Assembly: GCF_001913155.1 (NCBI RefSeq) | Contig: NZ_CP018760.1 | Span: 2,914,001 to 2,978,000, forward strand | Source of the DNA: Maribacter hydrothermalis | GTDB taxonomy: Bacteria > Bacteroidota > Bacteroidia > Flavobacteriales > Flavobacteriaceae | Direction: 5' to 3' | DNA: 64,000 bases | The notes under the pieces: model-generated | Seen by the model: the letters and a program-made list of their open reading frames with translations, nothing else | What the model was told of the DNA's origin: nothing | Database searches by the model: none | Shown here: piece after piece, positions 28,334 through 37,378 of the stretch | How positions within the stretch are numbered: the stretch's first letter is position 1 | How the letters are laid out: every line of letters begins with the position of its first letter | Position numbers and translations under genes: made by a program

Positions 28334-28382
28334 TCTAAAATTTCTAAAATAGTAATCAACATAAATTAAATAAATTATTAAA

Positions 28383-31358
28383 ATGCAAAATAAAGGACTT
28401 ATAAAGCTTTTTGCTTTATTATTTGGGTTAGTTAGTATTTACCAGCTATCCTATACTTTCATTACAAGTAAAGTAGAAAAGGAAGCGAACACCTTCGCAG
28501 CTAGCCGTGTAGCGGAAGCGGAAGAAGGCTATGTGGCAAAAAGAGAAGTTGTAGCTGCTAGCTACCTAGATTCTATCGGTAACAATGCTATTCTTGGTTA
28601 TACCAATTATAATGAGGCTAAAAAGAAAGAACTAAATAAAGGTCTTGATCTTAAAGGTGGTATAAACGTAACACTTCAAATTTCTGTTAAGGATATTCTT
28701 AAGGGATTGGCGAACAATACTAAAAGCCCAGTTTTCAATAAAGCCTTGGCAGATGCTGACGCAGCTTCTAAAAATAGTGATGACACGTATATTGATTTAT
28801 TTTTCCAAGCTTTCGATAACATAAAGGGAGATACAAAATTGGCTTCACCAGATATCTTTGCAAATAAAGGTTTAAGTGATGAAATCAATTTTCAAATGTC
28901 TGATGATGAGGTTAAGCCTATCATCCTTAGAAAAATAGATGAGTCTATCGTTTCTGCTTTTGAGGTTTTAAGGGAACGTATTGATGGTTTTGGTGTTACA
29001 CAGCCAAACATTCAAAGAGAAGGTAACTCTGGCCGTATATTAGTTGAATTGCCTGGTGCTAGAGATATTGCTCGTGCGCAAGATTTATTATCAAGTACGG
29101 CTCAATTAGAGTTTTGGGAAACATATAAGCAAAGTAATACTAGCTTTAGCACATTCTTAATTCAAGCAAACGAGAAATTAAAGGAAATAGTTGATGTTGA
29201 AAGACCAGAGCAAATTAAAGAAGAGTCAGAATTAGATTCTTTACTTTCTGATGTTTCTGCTGATTCTTTAGATTTAGCGACTCAAGTTAATCCTTTATAC
29301 GAATTGTTGATACCTGCTAATCCAGGTAGTCATGCAATGTTTCGCGCAGCCATTAAAGATACTGCGACTATTGGTTCTTACTTAAGAATGCCAGAAATTA
29401 GAAGATTATTGCCTGCAGATATTCAGTTTACTAAATTTGTATGGGAAAGACCTTCTACGGAAGAAACTGAAGTTATTGATTTGTATGCATTAAAATCTAA
29501 CCGAGAAGGTACGCCTAGAATTAGTGGTGACGTAGTAAGTGATGCAAGAGCTGATTTTGACCAGTTCAGTAAGCCTGCTGTTTCTATGACTATGAACACG
29601 AAAGGTGCTAAAGAATGGGAGAAATTAACTGGTGATGCATATGCAAACCAAACTGGTATTGCAATTGTTTTAGATAACAAAGTATATACTGCACCTGGTG
29701 TTTCTTCAGGACCTATTTCCGGAGGTCGTTCAGAAATTACCGGTAATTTTACCGTAAACGAAACAAAAGATATTTCCAATGTACTTAGAGCGGGTAAACT
29801 ACCTGCTTCGGCAGAAATTATTCAATCAGAAATTGTTGGTCCTTCATTAGGTCAAGAAGCTATTGATAGTGGTTTTATGTCATTCTTAATAGCAATGGCT
29901 ATTGTTCTTTTATGGATGATTGCTTATTATGGTAAAGCTGGGGCATTTGCTGATGTGGCACTTTTGTTAAACATCTTATTAATTTTTGGGGTACTTACTA
30001 GTTTAAATGCTGTGTTGACCTTACCTGGTATTGCGGGTATTGTTTTAACTATTGGTATGTCTGTTGATGCTAACGTACTAATCTTTGAGCGTATTAAAGA
30101 AGAATTGGCAAAAGGCAAAGGTAAGAGCCAGGCAGTTGCGGACGGTTTTGGAAATGCATTGTCTTCTATCTTAGATGCAAACATTACAACTGGTTTAACT
30201 GCAATAATTTTATTTATTTTCGGTTCAGGGCCAATTAAAGGTTTCGCAACTACCTTATTAATAGGTATTATTACTTCTTTATTTACAGCAATTTTCATCA
30301 CACGTTTATTGGTTGATTGGTATGTTGGCGGAAAAGGTAGAAGTTTAGATTTCTCAACGAGTTTAACTAAAAATCTTTTCAAGAGTGTAAACATCGATTT
30401 CTTAGTAAAGAGAAAGATTGCTTATGTTATTTCTGGAATTTTAGTAGCAGTAGGTTTATTTTCTTTATTCTTTGGTCCTGGACTGCAACAAGGTGTTGAT
30501 TTCGTTGGTGGACGTTCATATACTGTTCGTTTTGAGCAGGCGGTAAATCCGTCTGAAATAGCATCTGAATTGAATACTGTTTTTGGTAGCGGAACTAATG
30601 TAAAAACATATGGGGAGTCTAATCAAGTTAAAATTACTACTCCATATAAAGTAGATGTAGAGGGTATAGAAGTTGATGCTGAAATTCAGGATAAACTATA
30701 CACTTCTTTACAAAAATACTTGCCGGATGGTATTAGCAAAGATGCTTTTGTTCTAGGTGGTGTTGAAGATGAAGCTGTTGGTATTTTGCAATCTGTTAAG
30801 GTCGGACCTACGATTGCCGATGATATTAAGAACAATGCATTTTTGGCAATCTTAGGGTCTTTAGCAGTTGTATTCTTATATATTTTATTAAGATTTAGAA
30901 GATGGCAATTTTCATTAGGTGCTGTAGTAGCAGTTTTCCATGATGTTTTAATTGTACTGGGTGTTTTCTCTATTTTTGGTAAATTAATGCCATTTAATAT
31001 GGAAATAGACCAAGCATTTATAGCTGCTATACTTACAGTAATTGGTTACTCGCTGAATGATACTGTGGTTGTGTTTGACCGTATTCGTGAAACTTTGGCA
31101 GAACGTGGCTGGAAAGGTGGCACAAATATTAATTACGCAATAAATAGTACATTAAGTAGAACATTGAATACGTCTTTAACTACATTGGTAGTATTATTAT
31201 CAATTTTCATTTTTGGTGGTGAATCGTTAAGAGGATTCATGTTCGCAATGATCATTGGTGTCGTAGTAGGTACCTATTCATCTGTATTTATTGCAACTCC
31301 TGTAATGTTCGATGCATTGAGTAAGAAAATTACTTCTGGTGAAGAATCAAAACAATAG
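28383..31358 (+). CDS. secDF: Protein translocase SecDF fusion
   Basis: Inner-membrane RND-type component that uses proton flow to pull exported proteins through SecYEG from the periplasmic side. The SecD half (about 1-640) has a first membrane helix, a long P1 periplasmic domain containing LRERIDGFGVTQPNI, and a second helix block with SVDANVLIFERIKEEL. The SecF half (about 665-985) has GVDFVGGRSYTVRF and SLNDTVVVFDRIRE, with the conserved charged residues of the proton path. About 12 helices in all. The 991-residue fused form is standard in Bacteroidota. It is likely co-transcribed with the leader gene and ends at a strong terminator. Confidence 0.96.
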   Translation: MQNKGLIKLFALLFGLVSIYQLSYTFITSKVEKEANTFAASRVAEAEEGYVAKREVVAASYLDSIGNNAILGYTNYNEAKKKELNKGLDLKGGINVTLQISVKDILKGLANNTKSPVFNKALADADAASKNSDDTYIDLFFQAFDNIKGDTKLASPDIFANKGLSDEINFQMSDDEVKPIILRKIDESIVSAFEVLRERIDGFGVTQPNIQREGNSGRILVELPGARDIARAQDLLSSTAQLEFWETYKQSNTSFSTFLIQANEKLKEIVDVERPEQIKEESELDSLLSDVSADSLDLATQVNPLYELLIPANPGSHAMFRAAIKDTATIGSYLRMPEIRRLLPADIQFTKFVWERPSTEETEVIDLYALKSNREGTPRISGDVVSDARADFDQFSKPAVSMTMNTKGAKEWEKLTGDAYANQTGIAIVLDNKVYTAPGVSSGPISGGRSEITGNFTVNETKDISNVLRAGKLPASAEIIQSEIVGPSLGQEAIDSGFMSFLIAMAIVLLWMIAYYGKAGAFADVALLLNILLIFGVLTSLNAVLTLPGIAGIVLTIGMSVDANVLIFERIKEELAKGKGKSQAVADGFGNALSSILDANITTGLTAIILFIFGSGPIKGFATTLLIGIITSLFTAIFITRLLVDWYVGGKGRSLDFSTSLTKNLFKSVNIDFLVKRKIAYVISGILVAVGLFSLFFGPGLQQGVDFVGGRSYTVRFEQAVNPSEIASELNTVFGSGTNVKTYGESNQVKITTPYKVDVEGIEVDAEIQDKLYTSLQKYLPDGISKDAFVLGGVEDEAVGILQSVKVGPTIADDIKNNAFLAILGSLAVVFLYILLRFRRWQFSLGAVVAVFHDVLIVLGVFSIFGKLMPFNMEIDQAFIAAILTVIGYSLNDTVVVFDRIRETLAERGWKGGTNINYAINSTLSRTLNTSLTTLVVLLSIFIFGGESLRGFMFAMIIGVVVGTYSSVFIATPVMFDALSKKITSGEESKQ

Positions 31359-31383
31359 TAGATATTATAACTAACTCAAATAG

Positions 31384-31413
31384 AAAAAGCCGTTCAGAAA
31401 TGAACGGCTTTTT
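31384..31413. terminator. Bidirectional terminator after secDF
   Basis: A perfect 13-bp stem AAAAAGCCGTTCA/TGAACGGCTTTTT with GAAA tetraloop, between convergent secDF and the ABC protein gene. Confidence 0.9.
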
Positions 31414-31432
31414 CGTTTTAAAAAGTTGGACA

Positions 31433-32659
31433 TTACTTAATAATTCCCGAAGAACCCCTTACGCTAGGCTTGAGTTCTAAGATTTGTTTGGCTTTTAAGC
31501 CTTTTTCTTTTCTATGGGAAACAAAAATGATAGCGGTGTTCGTTTCATTGGCAATCTTATTGACCAAAGCAACCAATAAACTGGCAGATTTATCATCCAT
31601 ACCTGCAGTTGGTTCATCTAAGATTAATAACGGGGGATTTTTAACCATTGCACGCGCGGTCATTACCAGTCGTTGTTGACCGGTAGATAAAGTTTTAAAG
31701 TATGTGTTTTTTAAATTTTGTAAATCTAAAAGGGTCAACCATTGGTTTACAATTCTTTTCTGAAGCTCCGTTGGTATGGTATAAAGACCTACGGAGTCGG
31801 TTAAACCGGAAATGAGCATGTGCTCTATAGAATATCTGCCATGAAATTTAAGTGTCATTGCAGGTGCGTAGTACCCAATTTTCTTTTTTATATCCCAAAC
31901 ACTTTCCCCGCTACCTTTTTTATTCCCAAATAAATAAATTTCTTGACCGTATGCTTTTGGGTTGTCTCCAAATATCATGGAAAGCATGGTAGATTTACCA
32001 CTGCCATTAGCTCCTGCAAGTTGCCAGAAATCACCCTTCTTTACTCTCCAGTTAATATTGTTTAGTATTTGCTTCTCACCATATGAAATACTTACGTCTT
32101 TAAAATCGATTAAGGTGTCATCAAGGTTATCGTAATGGGTTGTTGATGCGGGTATATTTATGGAATTAAAAGTATGTGAGGTATAACTTTTATTAAATGA
32201 TGATGTTTCAACTACCGAAAACTCATCATTTTTAATACTACCGAAATGTTCAATAAAAGAAAGGGTGTCTTCCTTTCTACTGGCCAATTGAATAAAAGTA
32301 ATGTCTTTTGAATGTTCTTTAAGTATGGATTTAAGCGCTGTTTGAAAATCGATATCCAAATTGTCAAAAGGATTATCTAGAATAATATAATCCGGTTTTT
32401 GGTTTAGTAAGTAATGAAGAAGCGCTCTTTTTTGTTCTCCACTTGACATGGTTTCTAAGGCTTGTTTTTCAGAACTTATAATCTTATTATCGTGCTTATC
32501 TTCTTCATCAATTAATTTATCCAAGGTAAAAGCAGAAAATAATTTTCCAATTTTAGTATTGAATTCTTTTAGCTCTAATGGTATTCTACCGTGTTGAAAA
32601 TCCTTAATAAAGCCTTTTTTATCAGAATTGTTGTCTAAATATATTGCCCAATGATTCAT
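31433..32659 (-). CDS. ModF-like tandem ABC ATPase with degenerate first domain
   Basis: A 408-residue soluble protein with two ABC ATPase units. The first (about 1-150) has a signature-like MSSGEQKR (71-78) but no Walker A, and its Walker B reads IILDNPF (92-98), with Asn in place of the catalytic Glu. The second (about 185-405) is intact: GANGSGKST (216-224), LSTGQQRLVM, LLILDEPTAGMD and the switch His in FVSHRKE. This resembles ModF/YbbA-type standalone tandem ATPases, which are usually about 490 residues; the shorter N-terminus accounts for the lost P-loop. There are no membrane segments. It directly follows the GNAT gene on the same strand, so it is probably in the lgt operon. Confidence 0.8.
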   Translation of the reverse strand: MNHWAIYLDNNSDKKGFIKDFQHGRIPLELKEFNTKIGKLFSAFTLDKLIDEEDKHDNKIISSEKQALETMSSGEQKRALLHYLLNQKPDYIILDNPFDNLDIDFQTALKSILKEHSKDITFIQLASRKEDTLSFIEHFGSIKNDEFSVVETSSFNKSYTSHTFNSINIPASTTHYDNLDDTLIDFKDVSISYGEKQILNNINWRVKKGDFWQLAGANGSGKSTMLSMIFGDNPKAYGQEIYLFGNKKGSGESVWDIKKKIGYYAPAMTLKFHGRYSIEHMLISGLTDSVGLYTIPTELQKRIVNQWLTLLDLQNLKNTYFKTLSTGQQRLVMTARAMVKNPPLLILDEPTAGMDDKSASLLVALVNKIANETNTAIIFVSHRKEKGLKAKQILELKPSVRGSSGIIK

Positions 32660-33181
32660 TTATGCGTTTATTCTAAAAATATGAACTTCGTTATTGTGGT
32701 AGGTGGTTGTAAAGTCTAAATACATACCATTTTTAATAGCTGTTTTTTGGGAAGGAATATTATCAACTTGTATAATTGAAATTAAACTATTTGCCCATTC
32801 TTTTTTGAAAGCTACTTGTTTGCATTTCTCGGCGGCTTCAAAAGCAAGACCTTGTCGCCAATATGTTGGTAATATAGAATAGCCTATTTCAAATTCTTCT
32901 TTCTTATTCACTTCTTGTATCAGTACTCCACAAAGACCTACTAAGGTCTTGTTGTCCTTTAAGAATAAAGCATTCATACCGCCTAAATCTTCCTTGTATC
33001 GTTCAAAAATTCTGGCAAATTGTTGTTGGCAGGCGACTTTTGGGTCTGTTGGTAAACCTGACCAATATTGACTACTTAAAGGTTCTTCATGAAAAGGTAG
33101 CCAATTTTCAAAATCTGATGGGCGCACTTCTTTAAAAAGTAAGCGTTCAGATTCCTCGTTGAATAATACGTACTTTGGCAT
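32660..33181 (-). CDS. GNAT family N-acetyltransferase (RimJ-like)
   Basis: A 173-residue acetyl-CoA-dependent acetyltransferase. It has the RimJ/RimL-type opening SERLLFKEVRPSDFENWLPF, the core strand EFEIGYSILPTYWRQGLAFEAA with a weak acetyl-CoA loop (RQGLA), and the late segment IIQVDNIPSQKTAIKNGM typical of the family. I start at ATG 33179-33181 (MPKYVLFNEES); an upstream GTG at 33235 would add 18 residues overlapping the DUF192 gene. The ABC gene's start lies directly after its stop. The substrate is unknown. Confidence 0.85.
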   Translation of the reverse strand: MPKYVLFNEESERLLFKEVRPSDFENWLPFHEEPLSSQYWSGLPTDPKVACQQQFARIFERYKEDLGGMNALFLKDNKTLVGLCGVLIQEVNKKEEFEIGYSILPTYWRQGLAFEAAEKCKQVAFKKEWANSLISIIQVDNIPSQKTAIKNGMYLDFTTTYHNNEVHIFRINA

Positions 33182-33206
33182 TATGGGATAAATATATAGG
33201 GGTAAT

Positions 33207-33701
33207 CTACTTTCTATTAAAATTAATGCTGTCACCAGTGGATAGCCCTAATTCTTGTACTAACCCAGCATTGACTTCCAGGACATATTTTATAGGTACT
33301 TGAGATGACAGACCAGCCTCGTTTAGTGGTTGCGCGTTTTCTTGAAAACTTGCTATTTTTAGATTTTCTTTAATGTATATAATATCTAAAGGAAACTCTG
33401 TATTCTTCATATAAAAAGAATGCATTCTTTCATTAGGAAAAATGAATAACATCCCTTGATTATTATCCATTCCCTTGCGGTACATAAGTCCGGTTTGGGT
33501 TTCATAATCAGATTCTGCAAATTCAATATTGAATTTAGCCTTAATTATATCACTAGTACTTGAAAAGATAGTTAAGTCTCCCTCATGGGTAAAATCTATA
33601 CTTTCTGTAGCAATGGTTTTTTTAGATTCTTCTTTGCACGAAAAAAGTAGTATTGCTATGAAAATTAATACAAACCAACTTTTGAGTGTTGCCTTTAACA
33701 T
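33207..33701 (-). CDS. DUF192 domain lipoprotein
   Basis: A 164-residue lipoprotein (LIFIAILLFSC, lipid Cys22) carrying one DUF192 domain (about 50-162). Family landmarks are QTGLMYRKGMDNNQGMLFIF, HSFYMKNTEFPLDIIYI and the closing VLEVNAGLVQELGLSTGD. DUF192 proteins are small envelope or secreted proteins without a settled biochemical role. Its ATG overlaps the lgt stop codon by one base (TAATG), giving tight translational coupling with the enzyme that lipidates it. Confidence 0.87.
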   Translation of the reverse strand: MLKATLKSWFVLIFIAILLFSCKEESKKTIATESIDFTHEGDLTIFSSTSDIIKAKFNIEFAESDYETQTGLMYRKGMDNNQGMLFIFPNERMHSFYMKNTEFPLDIIYIKENLKIASFQENAQPLNEAGLSSQVPIKYVLEVNAGLVQELGLSTGDSINFNRK

Positions 33702-34663
33702 TATGCAGTTTTAGTACTTCTGAACATGAAGTAGAGTCCAATTAAAATGAAAGGTATACTTAACCATTGACCGGTTGATAGCAAGCCCAAAGATTCTTCA
33801 AATCCACCTTGACTTTTCTTAACGAATTCAGCGAAGAAACGTACGGTCCATAGTAGCACAAAAAATAGCCCAAATAGGTAACCTGGCCTATTCTTTTTAT
33901 CTGTTTTCCAGTATAGGAAATATAATAGAACGAAAATGAAAAGGTACCCTACACCTTCATACATTTGAGCTGGATGGCGGTATGGTATCTCCGCTAAATA
34001 TTGAGAAAATTTTGGATTGTTTTCTATAGCTGCATAAGCGGCATTTACAGTTTTTTCTTGTGTAATACCTAATGCTTTAGAAGGGTGTAAATCGTCTGAA
34101 TCCCGAATGAATTTTGTAGCGAATATGAAATTTTCATCAACGATTTTACCATTAATTTCAGAATTAAAAAAGTTACCTAAACGAACACAAAAGCAACCAA
34201 TAGCTACTGGGATTACCATTCTGTCAAATATCCATAACATGCTAAATTCTGGGTACTTTCTTGTGTATAGGTAGGTGCCTACTATTATACCAAGAGTAGC
34301 TCCGTGACTTGCTAAACCAGTAAAACCTGTAAATTCATAGCCGTTAATTAATCCAAATAATAAACTACCTGTGTCACTTTCGCGAATGGGCAAAAGTATT
34401 TCTACTATGTGATTAGAATAATAGGCCCAGTCATAAAAGAAAACATGACCTAACCTAGCACCTAACATTGTGCCCAATACTGTATAAATAAAAAGAGAAT
34501 CTAATTGTTCTACAGATTTTTTCTCGTTGAGGAAAATCTTTTTCATTAGAAACCATCCTAATGCAAAAGCGGTAATCCATAGTAAATTATAATACTTTAT
34601 TTGTATAAACCCTATATTAAAAAGTGTTTCATTAGGGTTCCAAGTAATTCCTAAAAAATGCAT
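33701..34663 (-). CDS. lgt: Prolipoprotein diacylglyceryl transferase
   Basis: Integral inner-membrane enzyme that transfers diacylglycerol from phosphatidylglycerol to the lipobox cysteine of prolipoproteins, the first step of lipoprotein maturation. Conserved motifs seen are GARLGHVFFYDW, GLASHGATLG (H and G of the active region), RLGNFFNSEING (signature with the essential Arg and Asn-Glu) and RHPAQMYEG. About seven membrane helices; 320 residues is slightly longer than E. coli Lgt (291). It heads a likely operon lgt-DUF192-GNAT-ABC. Several lipoproteins in this window depend on it. Confidence 0.95.
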   Translation of the reverse strand: MHFLGITWNPNETLFNIGFIQIKYYNLLWITAFALGWFLMKKIFLNEKKSVEQLDSLFIYTVLGTMLGARLGHVFFYDWAYYSNHIVEILLPIRESDTGSLLFGLINGYEFTGFTGLASHGATLGIIVGTYLYTRKYPEFSMLWIFDRMVIPVAIGCFCVRLGNFFNSEINGKIVDENFIFATKFIRDSDDLHPSKALGITQEKTVNAAYAAIENNPKFSQYLAEIPYRHPAQMYEGVGYLFIFVLLYFLYWKTDKKNRPGYLFGLFFVLLWTVRFFAEFVKKSQGGFEESLGLLSTGQWLSIPFILIGLYFMFRSTKTA

Positions 34664-34762
34664 GTATTGAATTTAGAAAGGCTAAGATAATAAAATAGAA
34701 AACTCCCTAGGCTTTAGAACTGGAAAATCGGTTTTGCATTTAGTTAAAAGAGAGCGTTGGGA

Positions 34763-34811
34763 AAAGAGAAGATAGAAAAGAGAGATGAGAAAATAGAGAA
34801 GAGAAAATAGA
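34763..34811. repeat. Purine-rich degenerate 7-bp array, 7 units
   Basis: Seven consecutive heptamers all end in AGA: AAAGAGA, AGATAGA, AAAGAGA, GATGAGA, AAATAGA, GAAGAGA, AAATAGA. Two weaker units (AGAGAGC, GTTGGGA) may precede them at 34749. The array lies between lgt and yidD, 100 bp upstream of lgt on the minus strand. Confidence 0.65.
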
Positions 34812-34890
34812 TGTTATAAAATAGAAAAACTTGGTTATTTGACTATGTCAAAGTTATGACCAACTGAACTTTTAAATTTAGTTAGCTTTT

Positions 34891-34932
34891 TTTGACTTGA
34901 ACTTGAATTTTGTATTTGAATTTGTGTTTGAA
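34891..34932. repeat. Degenerate 6-bp-period array, 7 units
   Basis: Seven hexamers TTTGAC, TTGAAC, TTGAAT, TTTGTA, TTTGAA, TTTGTG and TTTGAA follow one another, ending 6 bp from the yidD stop codon. The words resemble those at 25762. Confidence 0.5.
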
Positions 34933-34938
34933 ACTTAA

Positions 34939-35172
34939 TTAAGGAACTGGGTCATAGCCTTTTCCACCCCATGGGTTGCAACTGAAAATACGTTTGGTTG
35001 CCATCCATCCGCCTTTAAACAATCCATGTTTTTTTAATGCTTCTAAAGTATATTGTGAGCAAGTAGGGGAATATCTACATGTTGCTGGAGTGTAAGGGGA
35101 TATTGCTATTTGGTAAAAACGAACCAATACAACAAAAGGAGTAATAAGAATTTTTTTTAATGATATTTTCAC
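34939..35172 (-). CDS. yidD: Membrane protein insertion efficiency factor YidD
   Basis: A 77-residue peripheral membrane protein that assists YidC-dependent membrane insertion. The family core is complete: [28 protein letters not shown], with the three conserved cysteines, then [24 protein letters not shown] at the C-terminus. The length is normal. A -7-like TAAATTTG (minus strand, 35191-35198) lies 19 bases upstream. It does not neighbour yidC or rnpA here. Confidence 0.95.
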   Translation of the reverse strand: MKISLKKILITPFVVLVRFYQIAISPYTPATCRYSPTCSQYTLEALKKHGLFKGGWMATKRIFSCNPWGGKGYDPVP

Positions 35173-35190
35173 AGTAAATAATTGACTTTA

Positions 35191-35198
35191 CAAATTTA
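35191..35198 (-). promoter_or_regulatory. Candidate yidD -7 element
   Basis: On the minus strand this reads TAAATTTG, an exact TAnnTTTG match about 19 bp before the yidD ATG; the -33 element is weak. Confidence 0.35.
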
Positions 35199-35226
35199 CT
35201 ACAAAACGACTAATTCTATGAAATAA

Positions 35227-35255
35227 GAAATCCGGATGCAATGCATCCAGATTTC
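35227..35255 (-). terminator. Probable terminator of the aldehyde dehydrogenase/DUF779 operon
   Basis: GAAATCCGGATGC and GCATCCAGATTTC pair over 13 positions with one mismatch around a 3-base loop. It lies 17 bp beyond the DUF779 stop, with a T-rich tail on the minus strand. Confidence 0.65.
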
Positions 35256-35272
35256 TGAAAAAAAAGTATTGT

Positions 35273-35647
35273 TTAGACACCTATTCTTATAGGTTCTAGA
35301 TTTTTAGACTCTTCTTCAGAATATAATCTAGATCGTATTAAAAATCGAAGTCCTAATGGAATTTCCAATGAAAAACTTGAACCAATGCCAGGGACCACAT
35401 CAACCGTTAGTTGGGTGTGTTTCCAATATTCAAATTGGTCTCTAGACATATGAAAATTGCAGCCTTCTATGTTGCCTAGCCAAACATCGTTATCATCGAG
35501 CATTAAATCACCTTTTTCAAAACACATGGGGGATGAGCCATCACAACAGCCACCACTTTGGTGAAACATGAGTTCGCCATGCTTTTCTTTTAGCTGAGCA
35601 ATTACTTCAGCCGCTTTTTCGGTTACCAATACTCTTTTTGTTTCCAT
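35273..35647 (-). CDS. DUF779 domain protein
   Basis: A 124-residue soluble protein. DUF779 landmarks are complete: MFHQSGGCCDGSSPMCF with paired cysteines, DVWLG near 55, and HMSRDQFEYWKHTQLTVDVVPG. The Cys-rich HQSGGCCDG segment suggests metal or redox chemistry, but the role is not established. It follows the aldehyde dehydrogenase gene after 12 bases and is probably translated from the same transcript; DUF779 genes are commonly next to this dehydrogenase type, which supports a shared pathway. Confidence 0.9.
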   Translation of the reverse strand: METKRVLVTEKAAEVIAQLKEKHGELMFHQSGGCCDGSSPMCFEKGDLMLDDNDVWLGNIEGCNFHMSRDQFEYWKHTQLTVDVVPGIGSSFSLEIPLGLRFLIRSRLYSEEESKNLEPIRIGV

Positions 35648-35659
35648 AGTAATTCGTTT

Positions 35660-37183
35660 TTAAAAGAACCCCATTTTTTTCTTATCGTAAGAGATAAGCA
35701 TGTTTTTTGTTTGACGGTAATGCGCCAACATCATTTTATGGTTTTCTCTACCAATACCAGATTTTTTGTAGCCGCCAAAGGGAGCATGTGCAGGGTATAG
35801 GTGATAACAATTTACCCAAACCCTGCCAGCTTTAATGGCTCTTGAAATTTGATAAGCTTGGTGTGTATCACGTGTCCAAACGCCAGCACCTAGACCATAA
35901 AGAGTATCGTTTGCAATTTCAATTGCTTCGGCTTCATCTTTAAAAGTGGTAACGCAAAGTACGGGTCCAAAAATCTCTTCCTGGAATACACGCATTTTAT
36001 TATTTCCTTTTAAGATGGTTGGTTGTATATAATAACCACCCTCTAAACCTTCATTGTACGCTTGAGAACCACCAGTAAGTACCTCGCAGCCTTCTTCTTT
36101 CCCTATTTTTATGTAGCTAAGAATTTTCTCGAACTGATCGTTTGATGCTTGCGCCCCCATCATAGTATTCGGATCTAACGGGTGCCCCATTTTAATCGCC
36201 TTGGTACGTTCAATTACGCGTTCTATAAACTTGTTGTAAATGCTTTCTTGTACCAACATTCTAGACGGGCAGGTACATACCTCACCTTGGTTAAGTGCAA
36301 ACATATTTGCTCCTTCTAAACACTTGTCGAAGAATTCATCGTCTGCATCCATAATACTCTCAAAAAATATATTTGGAGATTTACCGCCTAATTCTAAGGT
36401 AACCGGAGTAATGTTTTTAGATGCGTATTGCATAATTAATTGCCCGGTAGTTGTTTCTCCGGTAAAGGCAATTTTATCGATTCTTGGGCTAGACGCTAAT
36501 GGTTTACCTGCTTCTGCACCAAATCCGTTTACAATATTTAGAACTCCGTCAGGTAAAATACCTTCAATGATTTCCATTAAAATTAAAATTCCTACGGGGG
36601 TTTGCTCAGCAGGTTTTAAAACTACACAGTTACCGGCTGCTAATGCTGGAGCTAATTTCCAAGTAGCCATTAATAACGGAAAATTCCATGGGATAATTTG
36701 TCCTACAACACCTAATGGTTCAGTGACATTTAAAGCCACCGTATTAGAATCTAATTCGCTGACAGAGCCTTCTTCAGCTCTTATGACACCCGCAAAATAT
36801 CTAAAATGATCCACCGCCAATGGTAAATCTGCTGCACGGGTTTCACGAATTGCTTTACCATTGTCCCAAGTTTCTGCCCTTGCAAGAACTTCTAAATTTT
36901 GTTCAATTTTATCGGCAATCTTTAAAAGCATATTGCTTCTTTCGGTTGCTGAAGTAGCATTCCATGTTTTGGCTGCTACCCAAGCGGCATCAATGGCTTT
37001 ATCAATATCCTCGGCTGTGGATCTAGGTATTTTTGTGAATGATTTTCCGTCTACTGGAGAAATATTGTCAAAGTACTCTCCTTTACTTGGCGCTACCCAC
37101 TTTCCGCCAATAAAATTTTCATACTGATTTTTAAACTTGGGTTTCTGAAGAACATCTTTTTCTACTGTTGCTGTTGTGCTCAT
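35660..37183 (-). CDS. NAD-dependent aldehyde dehydrogenase (AldB/ExaC-like)
   Basis: A 507-residue cytoplasmic ALDH superfamily enzyme oxidising aldehydes (probably acetaldehyde or other short-chain aldehydes) to acids. Seen: the oxyanion Asn in [13 protein letters not shown], the NAD-binding FTGETTTGQ, the general-base Glu in [10 protein letters not shown] and the catalytic Cys in [12 protein letters not shown]. The late segment [14 protein letters not shown] is typical. The CTCPSR form and the neighbouring DUF779 point to the AldB/ExaC group. An AraC regulator gene diverges from it, so it is a likely regulatory target. Confidence 0.93.
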   Translation of the reverse strand: MSTTATVEKDVLQKPKFKNQYENFIGGKWVAPSKGEYFDNISPVDGKSFTKIPRSTAEDIDKAIDAAWVAAKTWNATSATERSNMLLKIADKIEQNLEVLARAETWDNGKAIRETRAADLPLAVDHFRYFAGVIRAEEGSVSELDSNTVALNVTEPLGVVGQIIPWNFPLLMATWKLAPALAAGNCVVLKPAEQTPVGILILMEIIEGILPDGVLNIVNGFGAEAGKPLASSPRIDKIAFTGETTTGQLIMQYASKNITPVTLELGGKSPNIFFESIMDADDEFFDKCLEGANMFALNQGEVCTCPSRMLVQESIYNKFIERVIERTKAIKMGHPLDPNTMMGAQASNDQFEKILSYIKIGKEEGCEVLTGGSQAYNEGLEGGYYIQPTILKGNNKMRVFQEEIFGPVLCVTTFKDEAEAIEIANDTLYGLGAGVWTRDTHQAYQISRAIKAGRVWVNCYHLYPAHAPFGGYKKSGIGRENHKMMLAHYRQTKNMLISYDKKKMGFF

Positions 37184-37314
37184 AATATATGATTTAAGTT
37201 AATAATAGAAGTCTTATCGTTTTAGGTATGCCAATACGATATTCTAAAATTACTTCTCTTGTACTCAATTCATCTGACGCATTCTACGAATAATGTGAAC
37301 TATTCTATCATATA

Positions 37315-37348
37315 TTGATTTTATGATTTTTTTAAGTATATAATTTTG
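37315..37348 (+). promoter_or_regulatory. Candidate promoter of the araC-type regulator
   Basis: TTG (37315-37317), a 23-base spacer, then TAATTTTG (37341-37348) matching TAnnTTTG. It lies about 30 bp before GTG 37379. The spacer is longer than the preferred 19. Confidence 0.38.
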
Positions 37349-37378
37349 TAAATTCCTTAAAATTAAATCAAAATTAAT

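Noticed and set aside
34664..34938. Insertion-element remnant between lgt and yidD
   Set aside because: Only short-period arrays are present; no terminal inverted repeats or transposase fragments were seen.
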